DNA of 64,000 nt, taken from positions 73,935,176 to 73,999,175 of the forward strand of contig CM049316.1 of NCBI GenBank assembly GCA_026874595.1. Reading direction: 5' to 3'. Positions 57,416 through 64,000 of this stretch are shown here, in pieces. Both the position numbers and the translations under genes were made by a program. Source of the DNA: Sipunculus nudus (Eukaryota; Annelida; Sipuncula; Golfingiida; Sipunculidae). The notes below the pieces were generated by a model. It saw nothing but the letters and a program-made list of their open reading frames with translations, had not been told where the DNA came from and ran no database searches. Positions within the stretch are counted from its first letter, which is position 1, and every line of letters starts with the position of its first letter.

Positions 57416-60400
57416 CCAACCGTCTTTTGCATTAATAATTCCGATGTGTCGTTTTTCTGTTCTGGCCATCTGGGGGCACAAAGGCCGAATGTAGTTAGCA
57501 GTAATATAAGCTTTGCCGTCATGGTTGACAAGTCTGGTTTTATGCGGACTGTTTCAACAGCTTCCAGATAATACTACTAATTTATCATTGCTTGAGTGTC
57601 CGGTCGCAGGAAACCTGACTAGAAAGATCGATATGCTATACAGCAAATATAATATTCACTATGGCTGGATTTTCTAGGATCAAAAATCCGTGTTCCGCTC
57701 ACAATTGGCTTTTGTTCTGTAGACCCAAAGAGACGGAGTAAAGATTAGGGACGGCTTCACAATATCTTTGTGTTTTGGATGTCCGCCTGTCTTGATGATA
57801 TCATAATCCTTATCTCTCTTTGTACACCCAAGGCGTCTTAATTGACTGTCTGAGTGCATGTGAACTCATAGACCCCAACCATCGTGAATATACGGGTAAC
57901 AGGCTCGAGCCGCAGTGAACGTACAAGTAATATACGGGTAGGTATAAAAATCCCTCTAAAGAAGCTTTGAATGGCTATACACATGGGAGTCATGTCACTC
58001 CTACCTGTGCACTGAATCTTCCGGTGGCCAAGCAGGAATTCCCTAGAGTACGTGAACGTCTTGGTTGATTGAACATAGTTCAGCTTTTCAGCAACTTAAA
58101 AATACTGTTTATAGCAGCAGCATCAATCCAAGGGTAACAACGAACTACCTCACTGTATTCCTGAACATCAAAACATCTGGTGTGCAAACGTTCATGTCAA
58201 GCCGACCAGTAAAAACAAATAAAATTAATAGCGGCCATGAAATAGCGCTCATTACGCTATTTTTGCCAATTTAGCATTGCTGTCTGCATTTGTAATTAAT
58301 CGATCCTTTTTTAAAGGTATACCAGGAAGCTTTCGATGTAAGTCAACCCTTTTACAGGTGATATTATCTTAAAACCCACTGATTATTCATCATGGTGCGA
58401 CGGGATTGTCCAAGGCTGACAGCGGGCCACCAACATATTGTTATACAAGATACACGGCCAAACAAGAGCCACAGGGAAAAACAATTCAAGAACCTATAAT
58501 TAGTTTGTCTTGGCTACTGGACTATATGAGTAAAGAAATAGACGTGGGGATGATTATTTACTATATTAATGCTATCAGTTTCTATTCGTGTTGTACCAAC
58601 TGGTTACACGTACTAATTATCGAGAGACCCACACACGTGTTTACTGATCAATACATAAAGAAAAATATATTAGTAATAGCCGGTTATTTACAACACTGGT
58701 TCTATGCAAGTCTGATCCAAACCTACTATAAATTATACCCTCTTCTTAATATGAACCATTGAAACATTATACCTAGTGAATAATATTATAACATTATAAT
58801 GGCGGGATATGTGGGATACAGCCTATATATGTTACTTAAGACTACAATTATCATAATAATGCTATTAGTTGATGCCATCAGTTATATAATACTCCATCAA
58901 GTTTCCAAATGCGTTATTGCCTGGAGGTCAGATCTTTGGTAATTGAAACAAGTAATTTTAAATCTAAGAAATGTACATCATAAATTATAAAACATTGAAC
59001 ATTAAACCGAATAATAATATTCTGAATGTAAAAAGGATTGTCGCGCTAAAAGCCCTTGTCATATGTCATTTAAAACATGAATGGAATTCTTCAGAAGTAC
59101 AAAATCCTCAGTTAAGCAAACATTAAAACAAGGATTCGGTTGCCTCCAAACAATGAAACTAAAAGACAACTTTGAATGACAAAATGACGATTATAAAATG
59201 GGATCGAGAAAATCAAGAATAGGGAATGCAACGCGTCTGTGTAACTGAATAGTTTGTGAAAATGAGATTTTACGATATCTGTATTGCATATTCATACATC
59301 CAAATTAGATACAATTCAAGTGGGGAGATGGCGCCAATAGTTTCACCACTAGGTGGGTACACAGAAATAATAACAGTTGTGAATGAATTTACAAAAATAA
59401 TGAGTTCCACAATGTAACAGCCACAGCATTCAGTTTTTAATTTTGTTTAGTGACGTGGATATATTTTTGAATGATGCCCATTAGTTCTTTCTTACGAAAT
59501 GATCGCATAACATGACAATTGGTGCACTAAAGGGTCTTATTATCACACTTTCTAAAACGTTTTAAACCTAACATTTAACAAGAAGTATTTAAAAAAATAA
59601 ACAGTACACCGGGAACGCTTAACAATTTAAACTATCAATGCAGAATTAAAAAATTAAAATACATAGAACAGATTGAGTAAATTCCCTACTTTAATACAAG
59701 AAAATAACGGTAGACGTTTTAACTGTCAGCCCTAGATTGAATCTTCTGCACAGCTCGGCCTGGCAAAAGTTGTTCAATCCATTGCTCGTTCATTCATTTT
59801 GAACACCGAAATGAAGACTGTATGTTAATTAGTCTTGGCCTAATGATACTAATTAGTGAGGACAAAAATACCATACTCATGCCAATCTACGGTCCAGTAT
59901 CTACCGCGGTAGATGTCATTGTGTCAATTCTATGTATGCTGGGAAGTGAGAGTGTCCTTGCCCTTTAATGAATCTATCTATGCGATTTTATTTGTTATTT
60001 ACAATTTCAGTAGTGCTTCTAACTTTATACACCTAAAAAAATTCAAACTTATAAACTTTGATTCAAACATTTGACTACTTTAGTTCATTTAACATGGTCA
60101 TGGGTCGCTACAAAAACTCCCGAAATGAGGGACAGAGCAAAGTAAAACTTCCAGACAAAACAATATGTATACGTTTATGGGATCTATTATCAAGGATTAT
60201 AATTAGCCAATACTGGACAACTGAATAATTAGCATGTTTATATGCAAGAGAGTATAATATCGCTATATATTTTTGTCATTCACAATAAATACTTGTAAAG
60301 TTCCAAAGTTTAGCGAGAACACACACATATAGTCCTTTTTTTCTAAAAGGGACCTGAGTGAAATGCATGAGTTTTAAATCGATATTTTTCAGTTACCACA

Positions 60401-61939
60401 AGTCACATTGAATTTAATATATAAACTGCTACTTAAAAATAAGTTATGGTCTTTTTTTCACGTGAAACGTTAATTCATATAGGAGCAAAGAATTTATAAT
60501 TGCAATTTAAATATGAAAGGTACGTGGTAAGTAAACAAAAAAAAATGCCTGGAGATATTTTCATGTAATTGTACATGGGCCTACTGAAAATTTGCCAACT
60601 GCGACAGCAGGATCTAAAAATCTAACGTCATTGCTGAGGTACGAAAACCAGTTATATTTCATCGGATAGATGTTTTCAGGTTTGATATGATATATGCTTT
60701 TATGCTCTATTGGGGTTTTGTTTCAGACTAAACGACTAATTGTCATTTTACTGAGACAAGAGTTACCTTAAATACTAGGGTTTATTATGGTTTGTAATTT
60801 ATTCGGTTGTTGTGTACATTTTCGGATAGTGAGTCTTATGTTTGGGTTCATATAACATTGTGTTATATGATGTGTAAATAAATGTCATAAAAAACTTAAG
60901 ATGCTCTCTAACTTGGTCCACATATCTTTATCTATATCACATTCCCTTGATGAGATGAAGGATCTTAGATGAATTCTTAAAATACAAACGGTAGCTACTG
61001 GATTTACATGAGCACGTCAAATTAACCGTTTAAGAAAATACCCAAATCTTCATTCAAGTTTAATAAAAAAAAACAAATGTTCTTGGTACTATTTCTTGAC
61101 AGAAATCGAATCAATATGGTTAAACAGAATATCATAGGCTAACATAATAATGATAGGTGATCTGTCGTGTCAGATTAGAAAAGTAAATCCCTATGTCAAT
61201 GATTCTGGAATGATTTCAAAACTTTTATGCAGTTTATAGATTTATTTTACCGATCGATATATTTTAACACAAAGCCAAACGAACATAGATATAACTTTTA
61301 TCGAAAGCGTGTTTAAGAAAGGAATAAAACAAATTATGTTTCGATTGAAAAACTGAAAGTCCGCATTTCTTTTCTGATAGAAATAATTTGTAATCGGCAT
61401 ATTTTTTTAATTAACATTTCAGGACAATAAAATATATGTTAAATCAGGCACTAACCGAGTCCCTATAACTTTGACTATCTATGTCTTCTATCGATGTGGA
61501 AATAATAACATTTATGTTTATAGAAGACAGTCGGAACGATAATTACGTTGAAGAAAGCTTCTAATAAATATATCAGCTGTTAAACATTTGCTATACTACA
61601 GGCGTTCGACGCTTTCATAATATCCTTCGATATATACACAAAGAAAAGAACAAAAAGGTGTCTATATAGATCCATCAATCTCCTGAAGAAATGTCATAAA
61701 AACACTTGTGATGTTCAGAGTTCCATAGATGCTGTTCTACCATTCTACCATTACCAAGTTATAGAGGTATTCCTGAGACTTTCTATATAATATTTTGTTT
61801 GATATAATATTCAGTCCAAAGTGTTAGTTGCACATCATTTATAATTATGAAAAATTAAATGGTTTACACTGGTTCATGTCAGCGGTGTGCTAACCATCAG
61901 GAAAGTTTTCAAAGTATAGCAATGAATCTGTCCCGCAAT
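57416..61939. other. Long AT-rich interval without a recognisable gene
   Basis: The longest frame is 118 codons on plus (58406-58762), Tyr/Ile/Leu-rich, with no known motif. No transposon ends, tandem arrays or splice-bounded exons were convincing. This is the least repeat-laden part of the window. Confidence 0.4.
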
Positions 61940-63781
61940 TTACAAGATTGGACTGTCAATATCCATGTCAGAGATCTTCTCTTTAAGTTGATCCAAAAAC
62001 GCAGAACTGACCATTTGGCTTCTGAAATGAATACATTTGCCGTCAACTGGCGGTGATGGAATCTTGTAGAGCTTTTTCTCTTCCCATTGGAATGCATACA
62101 AAGGTTTGTACTTGATGCCATTTTGTTCCTCTCTGGATGAGAATATCTCCATCTTTAACGTGCTCATGTAACATTCTCTGTTCATTTTAATAACGCCAGG
62201 ATTAGGGTCGGATAGATGTTTTGGCTCATTAAGGCACCATCCTCTTGGGGATAACCTGAACTCTAGAATCCTAACTCTTGGTTCCGTACTATTGGAGAGG
62301 CTTTGGTAGGGTTTTGGGTAAATGAAGTGAAACGTAAAGCCATCTAATGTTTTCTTGCATTGTAGAGGCTGCCACTTGTCATTTTTTTTAATCAGAGCTC
62401 TGTACAATGTGAATGGAACTTCACTGATCATATGCATTGACTTTGATCCTGGGATGAAAGTATACAAAATTGCAGTCACTACTTCACTTCCATTTTTCGT
62501 GACCTCTGACAGAAAATATGTTTGCCCAGATTTGTCTATGAATACAAATAACTCGTTTCCAGTCCTCTCGTAAGAGCCATAATTTCTATGGCATACTTCC
62601 TCCCACTGATATTCTGCGGCTGGACTAGCAGAAAGGCGATAGACTGAGAGTAATTTGCCCCTTTTCGTGCTTTTTTTCCCATGTTTCCTGATTGAATATC
62701 CAAGACAAAAAAGGTGTCCCTGGGAACAGAAATAAAGTTCTTCTAGTAAACAGCTTGGTGGCAGAACATATGTTTCTTCCCTCCCTCTGATACTGACAAG
62801 AAGTTTCTCTTTCACACCTTGTAGTAAAATGAAGACATACCTGTGTTCTGCACCTATAAGTACACCATCTGCAATAAGGAATTTGTCATATTTATCCAAG
62901 ATTGTTAGCCATCTATTTCTCGATGGGCGGTATATCATACACTCATCTTTTTGTATACAGAGAAGGACCTCTTCCAATGATTGTTCTGTGCCCTCTTCGA
63001 ATCCTTTTTTGCAATGTTTTTCTTCAGCATCATTTTCAACTCGGGAAATCTGACTACCAAGCTCAAAATGCAGCAATTGCATGAATCCATTATTATTCAA
63101 CTCATTTTTACCCGGATTTTCCACCCGTAACTCGCGTTGTACTTGAACATGCCGCTCGGTGTTCCCTTTGAGTGCCCATGAATGAAGAAATTCATCCCAT
63201 TCCTTGAAAGTGCATTGCTGTGTCAAACCTCTATAGAACATTCTCACAAGGTGGGCAGGCGGTACTTGTAGTGCTTCTTCTGTATGCCTGATTATATCGT
63301 GAAACAGACGCGTCGAAATTCTCTCACAGAGGCAGTAAAGGTCGTTGATGTCATATAAATCTGCCACGGCCCAGGTTCATATCGCGTTTCTTATTGTAAG
63401 ATTCCTTTTAAGAATATCAACACATTTGTCTTCCAGTATCTGTAGCAAAAAGAGCTTTGATGCATTCAATACTTCTAGTATATGTTCTTCAGGCAGTTCA
63501 GCTTCAACTCCACATAAATAACGTATGATATAGCTGAGGGCTTCTGTTGATTTGAACATACCCGACATGTTGATTTCCTTTTGATGTTTCTCCTTAAAAT
63601 TGCTTGAAAAGAGTCTATCGAAGAAATCAGATTTCTCTGCCAAGATACAACGATCAGCCGAGATTATTTCATTTTCAACTCGAAATTTAATGTCAGAGAA
63701 CTGATACTCCTTCGGATGCTCTTGTGTGCTCTTTTCAGTGTGTTTCATTCTCGGTTTCTTTGTCGAGGATTTTTCAGGCAT
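61940..63781 (-). pseudogene. BTB-BACK-Kelch-like protein gene with one in-frame TGA
   Basis: A single intronless frame of 614 codons from ATG 63781 to the stop at 61940, the length typical of KLHL proteins. Order: Lys-rich start; BTB/POZ (FSDIKFRVENEIISADRCIL ... YIIRYLCGVEAELPEEHILE, residues about 27-125); BACK (WAVADLYDINDLYCLCER ... VPPAHLVRMFYRGL, about 138-205); then a diverged Kelch-like region with a MIYRPSRNRW repeat signature and further strands. KLHL proteins are usually Cullin-3 ubiquitin-ligase adaptors: BTB binds Cul3, Kelch binds substrate (family knowledge). Codon 135 (63377-63379) is TGA, at the BTB-BACK boundary; everything after it stays in frame and well conserved. A TTCTGCCAATTCAG acceptor-like site sits directly before the ATG, suggesting a 5' UTR intron. 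It is a nonsense allele, a young pseudogene or a base error. Confidence 0.85.
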
Positions 63782-64000
63782 TCTGAATTGGCAGAATAAT
63801 ATATTACCTTAATGTTAATGTATTTGTAAACACATTTGTTAATTTGAATGTTCAGACGTGCATATTTTTAAATAGCATATTGTTAATTATAGTTTTGAAA
63901 AAATAAATATAATTTCGATACTGGTAAATATGCAATTTTATTGTTACCAATTTTTCCCTCTTAACAGTTTTGCCATTTTGGACATGTCGAATAAACCTAG
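63782..64000. other. 5' flank of the BTB-BACK-Kelch-like gene
   Basis: AT-rich; an acceptor-like site abuts the ATG. No promoter motif assigned. Confidence 0.4.

Noticed and set aside
63377-63379. Selenocysteine or programmed readthrough at the TGA
   Set aside because: No selenoprotein is known in the BTB-BACK-Kelch family and no SECIS-like structure was recognised; a simple nonsense change is more likely.
1-64000. tRNA, rRNA or other structured RNA genes
   Set aside because: No GGTTCRANNCC-type B boxes with matching acceptor arms or rRNA motifs were noticed by eye; a tRNAscan or Infernal run would be decisive.

Overview
This looks like nuclear DNA of an invertebrate animal, most likely a bivalve mollusc. 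The evidence is spliceosomal exon edges, AT-rich composition, and an overwhelming load of degenerate transposons: Ty3/Gypsy, BEL/Pao, MULE, pogo/Tigger, LINEs and short TIR elements with internal tandem arrays of the kind known from bivalves. The host genes also fit: C-type lectin, BTB-BACK-Kelch, and a TIR receptor remnant. The species call is inference. No bacterial operons, tRNA, rRNA or CRISPR arrays were seen.

Layout. 1-9.9 kb is a three-deep transposon nest. A Ty3/Gypsy copy on the minus strand (gag 9.86-9.26 kb, protease 2.86-2.54 kb) is split by a MULE (2875-9246, 10-bp target duplication). The MULE transposase is in turn split by a 4.2-kb element (4230-8445) whose ends are arrays of CATATATG-type palindromes; a second partial copy of that element occupies 1-2444. 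9.9-10.7 kb is a dead pogo-like transposase. 12.0-13.1 kb is a TA-flanked TIR element with a dimeric array built on the palindrome GGTGGCGCCACC. 13.7-18.5 kb is an AGCTCAGCTGA-family repeat with a second copy nested inside it. 19.0-25.3 kb is a pogo/Tigger transposon (minus) broken by a LINE and by a TA-flanked TIR element carrying 15 evenly spaced AGGTCA direct repeats. 25.9-28.6 kb is a decayed Ty3/Gypsy pol (minus).

31.1-41.8 kb holds likely exons of a secreted C-type lectin-like protein on the plus strand: a signal-peptide exon at 31.1 kb and a half-CTLD exon at 41.5 kb. The roughly 10-kb interval between them is filled by nested repeats, including a BEL/Pao retrotransposon (34065-40629, minus) with almost identical 543-bp LTRs but six in-frame stops and a frameshift. 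45.06-48.19 kb is another AGCTCAGCTGA repeat. 48.3-50.2 kb is a plus-strand broken BTB-BACK-Kelch-like paralogue. 50.45-51.45 kb is a minus-strand broken gene encoding a Frizzled-type cysteine-rich domain, a sushi/CCP domain, a membrane segment and a TIR domain. 51.5-57.0 kb is a large TIR repeat with another GGTGGCGCCACC array. 57-62 kb is mostly unrecognised. 61.94-63.78 kb is a minus-strand BTB-BACK-Kelch-like gene, full length except for one in-frame TGA.

The few host genes are immunity- or ubiquitin-adaptor-related and none is demonstrably complete here. The most unusual signals are the periodic motif-bearing satellites inside TIR elements and the broken Frizzled-CCP-TM-TIR gene. All identifications come from reading translated motifs by eye; no database search was possible.
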